A stretch of DNA of 20,027 nt from an uncultured Clostridium sp. (GCA_946575275.1 CAMNZV010000006.1:1-20027); one strand, 5' to 3'; numbered from the stretch's first letter, positions 1 to 5,884 are shown. Translations and numbers: made by a program. The notes: generated by a model not told the origin, from the letters alone.

Positions 1-38
1 TTATGATTTTTACAAGAGTTTAGTTTATTTTATAAGAC

Positions 39-65
39 AAAAAAAGCCTGTTTATGTACAAGCTT
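39..65 (-). terminator. Rho-independent terminator after cwlD
   Basis: On the minus strand an 8-bp stem (AAGCTTGT / ACAGGCTT, one G·U pair) closes a 6-nt loop and is followed by a run of T residues. It starts about 27 nt after the cwlD stop codon, so it probably ends the holin-like/cwlD transcript. Bases 1-38 show nothing recognisable. Confidence 0.75.
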
Positions 66-91
66 CTTACTTATTTCCTTGGAAATATATA

Positions 92-748
92 TTATTCAAC
101 AAAGTATTTATTAACTGCTTCTTTTATACTTTCTGCAATTTTATTTTGGTAATCATCGCTTTTAAGGTTCTCTTCTTCTTTTGGGTTTGAAAGAAATCCA
201 CATTCAACAATTACAGAAGCACCTTCATACCCATCTCTAAGTATTCTATATTGATCCTTAGCAGGTTTTGCTAGCCTATTGTTACCATTATTCAATACTG
301 TTTTTAATGATTCTTGTATTACTGTGGCTAATTTATTACTTTTATCGTTGCTTGAATACCAAACTTGAGCTCCACTACATTTTGAATCAGAGAATTTGTT
401 TTGATGTATTGATATAAATATATCACAATTTACTTCCTTTTTCATTTTACATCTAGCATCTAAATCTGCCCTTTTTCTTGTGTTTAGTTCTGTATCATCT
501 TCCCTTGTCAAATATACAGTATATCCTTCTGCCTCTAATTGTGTTTTAACCTTTTCACTTATTGATAGGTTTATATCTTTTTCTATAGTTCCTTTTTTAG
601 ACTTAGCACCACCATCTATACCACCGTGTCCTGGATCTATTAATATTATCTTTTTGTTTTCTTCCTCTGACTTAATGTATATAGGCTGAATTATCCCTAT
701 TAATAAATGACATATAAGATAAGCTACTACTATTTTTTTAATTCTCAT
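92..748 (-). CDS. cwlD: N-acetylmuramoyl-L-alanine amidase, CwlD-like
   Basis: This is a 218-residue Amidase_3 enzyme that cleaves the amide bond between muramic acid and the stem peptide of peptidoglycan. An N-terminal hydrophobic segment (about residues 5-23) suggests export or membrane anchoring. The zinc ligands are recognisable as H41 in DPGHGG, E56 in IEKD and H115 in SIHQN, with the catalytic glutamate at E182 in VECGFLSN. Length and motif order fit CwlD, the spore-forming Firmicute enzyme that helps make muramic-delta-lactam in the spore cortex. There is no separate cell-wall-binding domain, unlike the phage endolysin at 4578-5423. A strong GGAGG lies 7 nt before the ATG. The gene follows a holin-like gene by about 90 nt and may share its promoter. 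A phage-remnant amidase is the main alternative, but the signal segment and motif match favour CwlD. Confidence 0.75.
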   Translation of the reverse strand: MRIKKIVVAYLICHLLIGIIQPIYIKSEEENKKIILIDPGHGGIDGGAKSKKGTIEKDINLSISEKVKTQLEAEGYTVYLTREDDTELNTRKRADLDARCKMKKEVNCDIFISIHQNKFSDSKCSGAQVWYSSNDKSNKLATVIQESLKTVLNNGNNRLAKPAKDQYRILRDGYEGASVIVECGFLSNPKEEENLKSDDYQNKIAESIKEAVNKYFVE

Positions 749-836
749 TTTCTTTCCTCCAAATAATCTAACTTATCTTATTATGTGAAGTTTTATTTAT
801 TTTATTCAATGATTTTCAAATAAATAATTACTATTT

Positions 837-1127
837 CTACTCTTCCTTTTTTACCTGTTTAATTGTTTGATTTATTCCTACACTTACACCCCAACAAAGT
901 ATTCCCTGCAAAATCCCATTTACAATTACATCTAAGGCTATTATATACTGTGCATTTATTATTGCTAGCAATACTGCAAATGTTATTCCAAACGATAATA
1001 ATATAGTAGTAATCCATTTATCCTTTATACCTTCAATCCTTTTAAAAAATATTCCTAACACATATAAAGCTACAATTAAAATAAAAAAATTTTCTGGAAT
1101 AAATCTCATAACATTAGACATATCCAT
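837..1127 (-). CDS. Holin-like small membrane protein (Phage_holin_5_2 type)
   Basis: This 96-residue protein has three predicted membrane segments (about 14-28, 38-57 and 61-87) and a short charged C-terminal tail (KQVKKEE). The pattern PENFFILIVALYVLG near the start and ILQGILCWGVSVGINQ-like text near the end resemble phage holin family 5_2. Holins of this kind form inner-membrane lesions that release lytic enzymes. GAGGA lies 7 nt upstream of the ATG. It belongs to a different family from the holin in the main lysis cassette (5474-5884) and sits outside the recognisable prophage modules, beside an amidase gene. It may be a remnant of another phage, or a host gene co-expressed with cwlD. 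The family assignment is by remembered resemblance, not a search. Confidence 0.65.
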   Translation of the reverse strand: MDMSNVMRFIPENFFILIVALYVLGIFFKRIEGIKDKWITTILLSFGITFAVLLAIINAQYIIALDVIVNGILQGILCWGVSVGINQTIKQVKKEE

Positions 1128-1178
1128 TTTCTATTCCTCTCCCCTTAATCTATCTATTCTTATTCACCACCCTTTACT

Positions 1179-1208
1179 ATTATATTTTATACATGCTTGT
1201 AATGTCAC
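1179..1208 (-). promoter_or_regulatory. Sigma-A-type promoter for the holin-like/cwlD genes
   Basis: The minus strand reads GTGACA (1203-1208), an 18-nt spacer, then a perfect TATAAT (1179-1184). Transcription would begin near 1171, about 45 nt before the holin-like start codon. This matches the housekeeping consensus at 5/6 and 6/6, so the holin-like gene and cwlD can be transcribed independently of the acetyltransferase upstream. Confidence 0.6.
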
Positions 1209-1241
1209 TTCCTCTTCTAAAAGAATATTATATTTTCTATT

Positions 1242-2123
1242 CTATGCATGAGATAAGGTTGGAAATATACACTTGTTCCCTTTAAACAAATCAAATCCTT
1301 TTCCTTTAAAGAATAATGTTGTATCATCTTCTAATACCTTATGAACTTCATACCCTTTATTACTTAATGGCATAAATCCAAGTATAACTTTATTAATATT
1401 TCTTCCAAAAGCGCCTACTATCCTATCAATATTCACTAATTTCTCTGAAAAAATATTGTGTAATACCATTTCATCTCCATTGATTTCTGCAATTATATAT
1501 GCCTCTTCATTTTCCACATAATAAACATTGCTTTCCATAAATTGAGTAGCATAAAACATAATTAATTCTTTATTATTAACCATTTCAAAGGCACTATTAT
1601 TTACACATTTATCAATAGCCTCTTCTAATAATATCCAATTATTTTTATCACACATTTGAATCTTCTTAACCTGATTATCTATAATTTCATTAGATTTAAC
1701 CTTAGAATACTGATATTCATCACATATTTTGTATCCTAATTTAGAATATAAACCTAATGCACTATCATTAGCAAAAAGATATATACCATCTACAATATCA
1801 TAATAATCTTTATCAACCTCCTGCATTAACTTTTTTATAAAACCTCTATTTCTATACTTCTTATCTGTCATAACTGTTCCAACCTGTATATACTTTAAGA
1901 TCCTACCATCCACTGCAAATTCCATTTTATTTACTGAAACATTTGCAACAACCTTATTATTTATAACCATTGAATATGGATTATATTTATCTGTCCAATA
2001 TCCGTTTTCATACCATTTATTAAAACTTAGACCAAAAGTCTCCGTTGCCAACTCATTAAAGCTATTTCTTAAAATTTCATTTTCTCTGTAATCTTTTATT
2101 ATTTCAAATTGCTCCATTTCCAT
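1242..2123 (-). CDS. GNAT-family N-acetyltransferase, Eis-like
   Basis: This is a 293-residue protein with a GNAT fold in its N-terminal half. The acetyl-CoA-binding signature is at about residues 81-100 (VGTVMTDKKYRNRGFIKKLM); R91-x-x-G94 is present, but the small residue usually found two positions later is isoleucine. The length and a second, divergent C-terminal half resemble Eis-like (Acetyltransf_9) enzymes, which acetylate amines on small molecules or proteins. The substrate cannot be told from sequence. GGGAGAG lies about 4 nt before the first ATG, so that ATG is preferred over the one at codon 3. A 13-codon micro-ORF with a strong ribosome binding site lies 55 nt upstream. The gene is probably chromosomal, as no phage module flanks it directly. 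Confidence 0.75.
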   Translation of the reverse strand: MEMEQFEIIKDYRENEILRNSFNELATETFGLSFNKWYENGYWTDKYNPYSMVINNKVVANVSVNKMEFAVDGRILKYIQVGTVMTDKKYRNRGFIKKLMQEVDKDYYDIVDGIYLFANDSALGLYSKLGYKICDEYQYSKVKSNEIIDNQVKKIQMCDKNNWILLEEAIDKCVNNSAFEMVNNKELIMFYATQFMESNVYYVENEEAYIIAEINGDEMVLHNIFSEKLVNIDRIVGAFGRNINKVILGFMPLSNKGYEVHKVLEDDTTLFFKGKGFDLFKGNKCIFPTLSHA

Positions 2124-2178
2124 TTAACTCTCCCTTTATATCAATAAGTATTTTTGTTCTTATTTTTCTTGTTAAACT

Positions 2179-2220
2179 TTAACTATTAAATAAACTTCCA
2201 AAATAAAATGGTGTACCCAT
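2179..2220 (-). CDS. 13-residue micro-ORF, possible leader peptide
   Basis: The minus strand carries AAGGAGG, 8 nt of spacer, an ATG, 13 codons and TAA. The predicted peptide is MGTPFYFGSLFNS. The Shine-Dalgarno is among the strongest in the window, which makes translation plausible despite the small size. It ends 55 nt before the GNAT acetyltransferase start and lies after the terminator of the upstream gene. A 10-nt segment before its Shine-Dalgarno (ttaaagttta on the + strand, 2251-2260) can pair with a segment covering its stop (taaactttaa, 2173-2182), so it could act as a translation-responsive leader. It could equally be an independent small protein. I do not recognise the peptide. Confidence 0.45.
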   Translation of the reverse strand: MGTPFYFGSLFNS

Positions 2221-2244
2221 AAAATACTCCTCCTTGTATATAAT

Positions 2245-2263
2245 TTCTAATTAAAGTTTAGAA
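2245..2263. repeat. Short inverted repeat upstream of the micro-ORF
   Basis: TTCTAA and TTAGAA flank a 7-nt spacer just upstream of the micro-ORF ribosome binding site. The position suits an operator, but six AT-rich bases per arm can occur by chance here. Confidence 0.3.
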
Positions 2264-2303
2264 CATCATAAGTTTAATTCCTACCTTAAATATTTTTCTA
2301 AAT

Positions 2304-2341
2304 AAAAATGAGATAATTACATTTATTTGTAATTACCTCAT
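2304..2341 (-). terminator. Strong terminator after the CD3324-family gene
   Basis: The minus strand forms a 14-bp stem (ATGAGGTAATTACA against TGTAATTATCTCAT, one G·U pair) with a 6-nt loop, followed by TTTTT. It begins about 11 nt after the stop codon of the gene at 2352-2618 and separates that gene from the GNAT unit. Confidence 0.85.
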
Positions 2342-2351
2342 GCATAATAAA

Positions 2352-2618
2352 TTATTTCATTTTCTTTAAAATATGTTGGATTGACTTTTCCGCTAAAAAA
2401 TACTTGATTGATAATTCTTTAACTTTATATCCTTTTTGAAAGTCATTAAATATTTGGATATTCCTTTTTTGAAGTTCTTGACGTATGAATGTTCTACTGC
2501 CCCATTCTTTTCTTTGATTCTCTTTCCTTGGAATATAAATATTTTCCCCATCTACATATTCTTGTATTAACTCTATTATTTCTATTGGAAGAACCTCTTC
2601 CGCTTTTTTATAGCTCAT
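2352..2618 (-). CDS. CD3324-family small helix-turn-helix protein
   Basis: This 88-residue protein matches the CD3324 family of clostridia, whose members open with a YKKAEEVLP-like stretch, then ELIQ.YVDGE and YIPRKE. The C-terminal part (about 56-87, GYKVKELSIKYFLAEKSIQHIL) reads as a helix-turn-helix of the Mor-like type, so it is probably a small DNA-binding regulator. No target is known to me. AGGAGG lies 5 nt before the ATG, and part of it is tied up in a short hairpin (2627-2644). A strong terminator follows directly, so the gene is transcribed alone. It probably belongs to the chromosome next to the prophage end. Function is inferred from the fold only. Confidence 0.7.
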   Translation of the reverse strand: MSYKKAEEVLPIEIIELIQEYVDGENIYIPRKENQRKEWGSRTFIRQELQKRNIQIFNDFQKGYKVKELSIKYFLAEKSIQHILKKMK

Positions 2619-2626
2619 AATTGCCT

Positions 2627-2644
2627 CCTAAATTTATTTTTAGG
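2627..2644 (-). promoter_or_regulatory. Hairpin overlapping the CD3324-gene ribosome binding site
   Basis: CCTAAA and TTTAGG pair across a 6-nt loop in the transcript. The 3' arm includes the first three bases of AGGAGG, so the ribosome binding site is partly occluded when the hairpin forms. The stem is short and AT-rich, so its effect may be weak. Confidence 0.35.
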
Positions 2645-2647
2645 TTA

Positions 2648-2685
2648 GCAATAGCCATAACAAATTTATATTAAATTGCAATAGC
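2648..2685. repeat. Direct repeats GCAATAGC, 30 bp apart
   Basis: Two copies of GCAATAGC lie at 2648-2655 and 2678-2685 just upstream of the CD3324-family gene. The second copy also forms an inverted repeat ATAGC-TAGT-GCTAT (2681-2694). Spacing near three helical turns fits a regulator binding one DNA face, perhaps the adjacent HTH protein itself. Confidence 0.35.
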
Positions 2686-2789
2686 TAGTGCTATGCAAAA
2701 ATAATCAATTTCCCCATATACTTAAAACCCCCTTTTTACTACCATTATTTTACCATTATAAATACTACTTGATCAAGGAGTTTATTTAT

Positions 2790-2825
2790 AAAAAACCTCC
2801 CAAGACAAATATCCTGAGAGGTTTT
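2790..2825 (-). terminator. Strong terminator in the junction region
   Basis: On the minus strand a 14-bp stem (AAAACCTCTCAGGA against TCTTGGGAGGTTTT, two G·U pairs) with a 6-nt loop is followed by a T run. No full-length gene lies directly upstream, so it must end either readthrough from the prophage or a short untranslated transcript starting near 2959. Confidence 0.8.
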
Positions 2826-2953
2826 GAAACGTATTGAGTTGCAAGAATTATCTCTTTGAGAATTTGAACATATGTAAAATCAAAGTTTTTTATAATATTT
2901 GTCAGTTACTTGTTAGTTACAAACAGATTCATATAAATTCCCTTTAGATTTGT

Positions 2954-2998
2954 TTAATACAATTTATTATAATTTGCCTTTGTCGATATCTTAATCAA
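2954..2998 (-). pseudogene. Possible 5' fragment of an Rrf2-family regulator gene
   Basis: AAGGAG, a 6-nt spacer and TTG open a 14-codon frame reading MIKISTKANYNKLY before TAA. The first ten residues match the very conserved start of Rrf2/IscR-type transcription regulators (MKISTKxxYG). No continuation of such a protein is visible in any frame toward lower coordinates. This suggests a gene whose body was lost, possibly through prophage insertion or later deletion, or a chance match. The good ribosome binding site argues for a real former start. Confidence 0.35.
2966..2994 (-). promoter_or_regulatory. Candidate promoter for a short untranslated transcript
   Basis: The minus strand has TTAAGA (2989-2994), a 17-nt spacer and a perfect TATAAT (2966-2971). 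The predicted start near 2959 and the terminator at 2790-2825 would give an RNA of about 170 nt with no convincing reading frame. In AT-rich DNA a TATAAT alone is weak evidence. Confidence 0.35.
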
Positions 2999-3015
2999 TA
3001 TCTACTCCTTCATAA

Positions 3016-3065
3016 ATTACAAATACTTATTTACTATTATTTAACTGTTATTATTTATTTGTAAT
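3016..3065. repeat. 10-bp inverted repeat with 30-bp spacer
   Basis: ATTACAAATA (3016-3025) and TATTTGTAAT (3056-3065) are perfect inverted copies. On the minus strand they flank a possible promoter (TTACAA, 17 nt, AATAAT) placed just upstream of the Rrf2-like start at 2998. This could be an old operator or an integrase arm-site pair. Confidence 0.35.
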
Positions 3066-3082
3066 AGTAATTAACAGCAGGT

Positions 3083-3119
3083 AAAAAGAGGGTAACACTA
3101 TTTAATGCTATCCTCTTTT
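3083..3119 (-). terminator. Second terminator downstream of the Panacea unit
   Basis: An 11-bp stem (3084-3094 with 3109-3119, one G·U or G·T pair) ends in a T5 run on the minus strand. It also has a T-rich 3' side on the plus strand, so it may work in both directions. Confidence 0.75.
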
Positions 3120-3168
3120 ATTGTTGTATCTAATGTTTTGTTGTTTTAAGTAGTCTTTACTATGTTAT

Positions 3169-3202
3169 AAAAAATATAAGCTAGTAGTTTTGCTACTAGC
3201 TT
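3169..3202 (-). terminator. Terminator of the Panacea/toxin-candidate operon
   Basis: A perfect 10-bp stem (AAGCTAGTAG / CTACTAGCTT) with a 5-nt loop begins about 42 nt after the stop at 3244; ATA and a T6 run follow on the minus strand. It closes the two-gene unit. Confidence 0.8.
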
Positions 3203-3243
3203 TGATTATGTACGCTAAGTTGTTTATTCTTATACCATATAAA

Positions 3244-3891
3244 TTAGCTCGTTATACCATCAAGAAGTTTCATTAAATCATTATTTTCTATTGTAAGTCT
3301 AACATTTTCTTCTGATAATTTTTCAAAACAAGTTTTGGGTTTTTCATAATACTTTGTTCCTCCATATCTTTCATTTGGATAAAGATTATGATGTGGATCC
3401 AACCAGACAATATAAAATCTATTACCTATCATAAATCCGTGAACTCTTCCTTTTGATGAACTTAATCTAAATTGGACACCATCAACTTGTTCCAAAAAAT
3501 CATTACTGAAATTAAATTTTTTTGTAACGTTGTTCCAATCATGCGAATGATAGTCATAGTGTTGCTTTTGATTTTTTAATTCATTTGGCTTCAAATTAGA
3601 AATCTCTTTTAATGTTTCTAGTAATGTCATAAACCATTCTGAACATATTGGAACACTTCTTTTTTTCATTGTTCCCAAATTAAATAATTCATCCTCTAAA
3701 TCCAAAAAATTAAAAGAAAAAATTACTTTTTCATTTGCTCTCTCATTTATAGATTCTCTCTCATCTTTTGATACAGGTATTATTCCACTGGTTTTGGTTT
3801 TAACATTCTTAGGCATTTCTACTTTTGGAATCTTTCTGTTTGCAAAATTTTGAGAATTATTTTTATTTTTTGGCCTAGATGAAGTGTTCAT
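3244..3891 (-). CDS. Uncharacterised partner of Panacea protein, candidate toxin
   Basis: I do not recognise a named domain in this 215-residue protein. The first 50 residues are basic, polar and probably disordered. A folded part follows, with FSFNFLDL (58-65), a helix SEWFMTLLETLKEIS (84-98), a histidine-rich stretch HYDYHSHDW (111-119), and the most striking block GRVHGFMIGNRFY plus VWLDPHHNLYP (148-172). The last 25 residues look like a short coiled coil. I recall small prophage proteins with the same HGF...FY.VW.DP.H.LYP signature but no assigned function. The gene overlaps the end of the Panacea gene by 17 nt, so the two are probably translationally coupled. Being the partner of a Panacea antitoxin makes it a toxin candidate. 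An upstream GTG at 3912 lacks a ribosome binding site, whereas GGGGA lies just before the ATG chosen here. Confidence 0.6.
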   Translation of the reverse strand: MNTSSRPKNKNNSQNFANRKIPKVEMPKNVKTKTSGIIPVSKDERESINERANEKVIFSFNFLDLEDELFNLGTMKKRSVPICSEWFMTLLETLKEISNLKPNELKNQKQHYDYHSHDWNNVTKKFNFSNDFLEQVDGVQFRLSSSKGRVHGFMIGNRFYIVWLDPHHNLYPNERYGGTKYYEKPKTCFEKLSEENVRLTIENNDLMKLLDGITS

Positions 3892-4393
3892 ATTTTCCCC
3901 AGTAATAATCACTCATTGTAACAGGATTTATAATTTTATCTGATGGCTCCCATTCATCTAATCCTCCCCTAGCTTCTTGCCAAGGTAATTCTTGATGAGT
4001 CAAAATTTCAAGCTCATCTCCGCTAAAATCTCCGTATTTGTTATAAACATCCTCTAGAAATTCTGCAACTTCAACACTTACATTAACCTCTTCATCATAA
4101 CAAGGTATATCATTCCATTTATAAATCCTAAACTTTTTATACAAATCTTTGATTACCGGCCCATGAACCCAAGCCTCTACATCTTGATGAAATAAACCTT
4201 CATCATGAAAAGCATAATGCCATGCTTGAGCATAGTAACATAATTTCTGTAACTTTTTATTGCTCATACTCTCTTTAGATAAAAAATAATTAGCAATATC
4301 TATTGCATCTAGCTCTCCTTTTTTTAATTTTCTATCCTCCATCATAACTCCCCCAAATTTATCAACTTTATATAAATAAACTATTTTTCCCAT
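3875..4393 (-). CDS. Panacea (SocA/GepA-like, DUF4065) protein, putative antitoxin
   Basis: This 172-residue protein carries the hallmarks of the Panacea domain: AIDIANYFL (30-38), the helix SNKKLQKLCYYAQAWHYAF (44-62) and EAWVHGPVIKDLYKKF (73-88). In known systems Panacea domains neutralise many unrelated toxins encoded next to them by direct binding; SocA of Caulobacter is a related adaptor. Here the gene is first in a two-gene unit and overlaps the downstream toxin candidate. The unit has its own inverted-repeat promoter region (4411-4445) and terminator (3169-3202). Two starts are possible. The ATG at 4393 has GGGGTGAT upstream; the ATG at codon 18 (4342) has GGGGGAG 5 nt upstream and gives a more typical N-terminus. 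The family call is firm; the antitoxin role is inferred from context. Confidence 0.82.
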   Translation of the reverse strand: MGKIVYLYKVDKFGGVMMEDRKLKKGELDAIDIANYFLSKESMSNKKLQKLCYYAQAWHYAFHDEGLFHQDVEAWVHGPVIKDLYKKFRIYKWNDIPCYDEEVNVSVEVAEFLEDVYNKYGDFSGDELEILTHQELPWQEARGGLDEWEPSDKIINPVTMSDYYWGKYEHFI

Positions 4394-4410
4394 AATATCA
4401 CCCCATCTGA

Positions 4411-4445
4411 TGTATAATTATGGTTACCTATGAATTAATTATACA
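4411..4445 (-). promoter_or_regulatory. Inverted-repeat operator over the Panacea operon promoter
   Basis: TGTATAATTA and TAATTATACA form a perfect 10-bp inverted repeat with a 15-nt spacer. On the minus strand one arm contains TATAAT at 4438-4443, a good -10 element about 45 nt before the start codon; the matching -35 (TTTTAT, 4461-4466) is poor. The repeat covers the -10 and the start of transcription, the usual place for autorepression in toxin-antitoxin operons. This also shows the pair need not rely on the lysis-gene transcript. Confidence 0.55.
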
Positions 4446-4577
4446 CCTTATTTCTAAAAAATAAAACTCTTTTTATATAATTATCCAATTTGAGATAATT
4501 TATTCATTATCATTAAAATTACTTTTTATTTATACAATATATTAAATAAATTTGATTATTGTCATTATTTACAAGGA

Positions 4578-5423
4578 TTATAAAACAAACAGGGCTTTCC
4601 AGGTATTCTTACCTATAATTCCATCTACAGATAAGCTCTTTGCTTTTTGAAACTCTATAACTGCCTCCTTGGTCTTTGCTCCAAAATCATTATCTGCGGT
4701 ACCGCAACTATAACCTGAATAATTTAATCTTTTTTGAACCCACCCTACTATTACTCCTTTAGATCCATACTGAATTAAAGGACATTTACTTAAAGTAATT
4801 GGTCCTGGGATATTATCTTGAGTTACTCCAAGATAACTTTGTAATGTTTTGAAATCATATGAAGTACTTTTGTATGAGGTTTCAGTATTATTGGAAGTTA
4901 CTGTTTTCCCAATAATTCCACTACAAATTGCTTTTGCTATGTCATTAGCATTGTATAGGTTCATATCTGATTGATTATCTATAAATCCACACTCAACTAA
5001 TATAGCTGGAGCATTTGTATTTTTAACTACATATAAATTTCCTTTTTTTACTCCCCTGTCTATATACCCCAGTTTACAAAGTTCTTGTTGAACCTTATGT
5101 GCGTAATCAAGGCTTACATTGCTACAATTATTATATACATGTGTTTCTATCCCTCTAGCCTCTCCATTATATGCATTTAGATGAATTGATATATAAATAT
5201 CTACATTATTATTGTTAGCTTTATTGACCCTATAAGCAAGGCTTTCACCAACACTATTAGCATTATCTAAAGTGCAGTCAACTATTGAATGACCTTGTCT
5301 TACCAATAAATCATTTAATGCTTTCCCTATTTCCCTAGTTCTAACTTCTTCTCTTCCCCCTATACCTGAAGCTCCTCTATCAGCTCCTGAAAGAGTATGA
5401 CCACAATCTATTGCTATTTTCAT
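4578..5423 (-). CDS. Phage endolysin: N-acetylmuramoyl-L-alanine amidase with PG-binding domain
   Basis: This 281-residue enzyme degrades host peptidoglycan at the end of infection. The N-terminal Amidase_3 domain (about 1-172) shows zinc ligands H9 (DCGH), E26 and H81 (SIHLNA), with the catalytic glutamate E144 in VECGF. Their spacing agrees with clostridial phage endolysins of the CD27L type. A peptidoglycan-binding type 1 domain occupies about 213-280, with the FGAKTKEAVIEFQK and DGIIGKNTWKAL signatures, and replaces the autoproteolytic C-terminal domain seen in some clostridial endolysins. There is no signal peptide, so it needs the holin encoded 50 nt upstream. AAAGGAT lies about 9 nt before the ATG. 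The 150 nt after the stop hold no clear terminator before the Panacea promoter. Confidence 0.9.
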   Translation of the reverse strand: MKIAIDCGHTLSGADRGASGIGGREEVRTREIGKALNDLLVRQGHSIVDCTLDNANSVGESLAYRVNKANNNNVDIYISIHLNAYNGEARGIETHVYNNCSNVSLDYAHKVQQELCKLGYIDRGVKKGNLYVVKNTNAPAILVECGFIDNQSDMNLYNANDIAKAICSGIIGKTVTSNNTETSYKSTSYDFKTLQSYLGVTQDNIPGPITLSKCPLIQYGSKGVIVGWVQKRLNYSGYSCGTADNDFGAKTKEAVIEFQKAKSLSVDGIIGKNTWKALFVL

Positions 5424-5473
5424 AGTATCTACATCCTTTCTTTTTATAAAAAAATTAGAGTAAAGCCTAAGCT

Positions 5474-5884
5474 CTATTCTGATTTACTTTTACTGTCTTT
5501 TAACTGCACAAGTGCCTCTTTAAGTTTATCTGGAACTGGTAATCCCAATATAACTACATTCTCTAATATGCTTATTCCTTCATTCGCAATATAAAAGTAA
5601 CAGGCTAATGTCCTAAATACCCAAGTCTCATTGTTTAATAGCCTATCTAAAAGTACTGCTACGCATAGAACAAGAACTATTAAGAACTTTCTAGCAATTC
5701 CTTTTAATCCTATATCTGAACTTAATTCTTTCTTGTACCACCCTTTAATTAAACCCGTTACATAATCAATAATCATAAATGCTATTAAGACAATTATTGC
5801 AGTGTCCCACGCCCCAAGTAGCCAGGTCAATGCAGTTCCTACCCCCGCAACTCCATATTTTACTGTTTCTAAAAATTTTTCCAT
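5474..5884 (-). CDS. Holin, toxin-secretion/phage-lysis family (Phage_holin_4_1)
   Basis: This is a 136-residue membrane protein with three hydrophobic stretches (about 12-46, 67-83 and 91-114). The family signatures DYVTGLIKGW after the first stretch and NEGISILENVVILG near the end are clear. The family includes the phi29-like holins and TcdE-type proteins of clostridia, which make membrane holes that let endolysin or large toxins out. The tail is charged (DSKSKSE). AGAAGGA lies 6 nt before the ATG, and the endolysin gene follows 50 nt downstream. A hairpin terminator just upstream (5918-5949) partly insulates this gene from the tail operon, so lysis-gene dosage may be set by readthrough. 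Confidence 0.9.
   Translation of the reverse strand: MEKFLETVKYGVAGVGTALTWLLGAWDTAIIVLIAFMIIDYVTGLIKGWYKKELSSDIGLKGIARKFLIVLVLCVAVLLDRLLNNETWVFRTLACYFYIANEGISILENVVILGLPVPDKLKEALVQLKDSKSKSE

Larger units (their letters stand above)
2619..3243. other. Gene-poor prophage/chromosome junction region
   Basis: These 625 bases hold no normal-length gene. From right to left they contain two terminators on the minus strand (3169-3202 and 3083-3119), an inverted repeat (3016-3065), a short ORF resembling the start of an Rrf2 regulator (2954-2998), a candidate promoter (2966-2994), another strong terminator (2790-2825), the direct repeat taccattat (2740-2748 and 2751-2759), and the GCAATAGC repeats. 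Phage genes lie to the right and chromosome-like genes to the left, so the attachment site is probably here. Without the other prophage end its core cannot be located. Confidence 0.5.

Noticed and set aside
1222..1243. Hairpin AGAATA/TATTCT as the terminator of the GNAT gene
   Set aside because: The 6-bp AT-only stem overlaps the stop codon and has a short T run, too weak to call in this AT-rich sequence.
2915..2941. Seven-codon frame (MNLFVTNK-like) after AAAGGGA in the junction region
   Set aside because: It is extremely short, has no context and lies inside the candidate untranslated transcript, so it is not supported as a gene.
2619..3243. A definite prophage attachment site
   Set aside because: The location is likely, but the matching repeat would be at the other prophage end, outside the window. 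Any core named here would be a guess.
3892..3912. GTG start at 3912 for the toxin candidate
   Set aside because: No ribosome binding site precedes it, whereas the ATG at 3891 has GGGGA just upstream.
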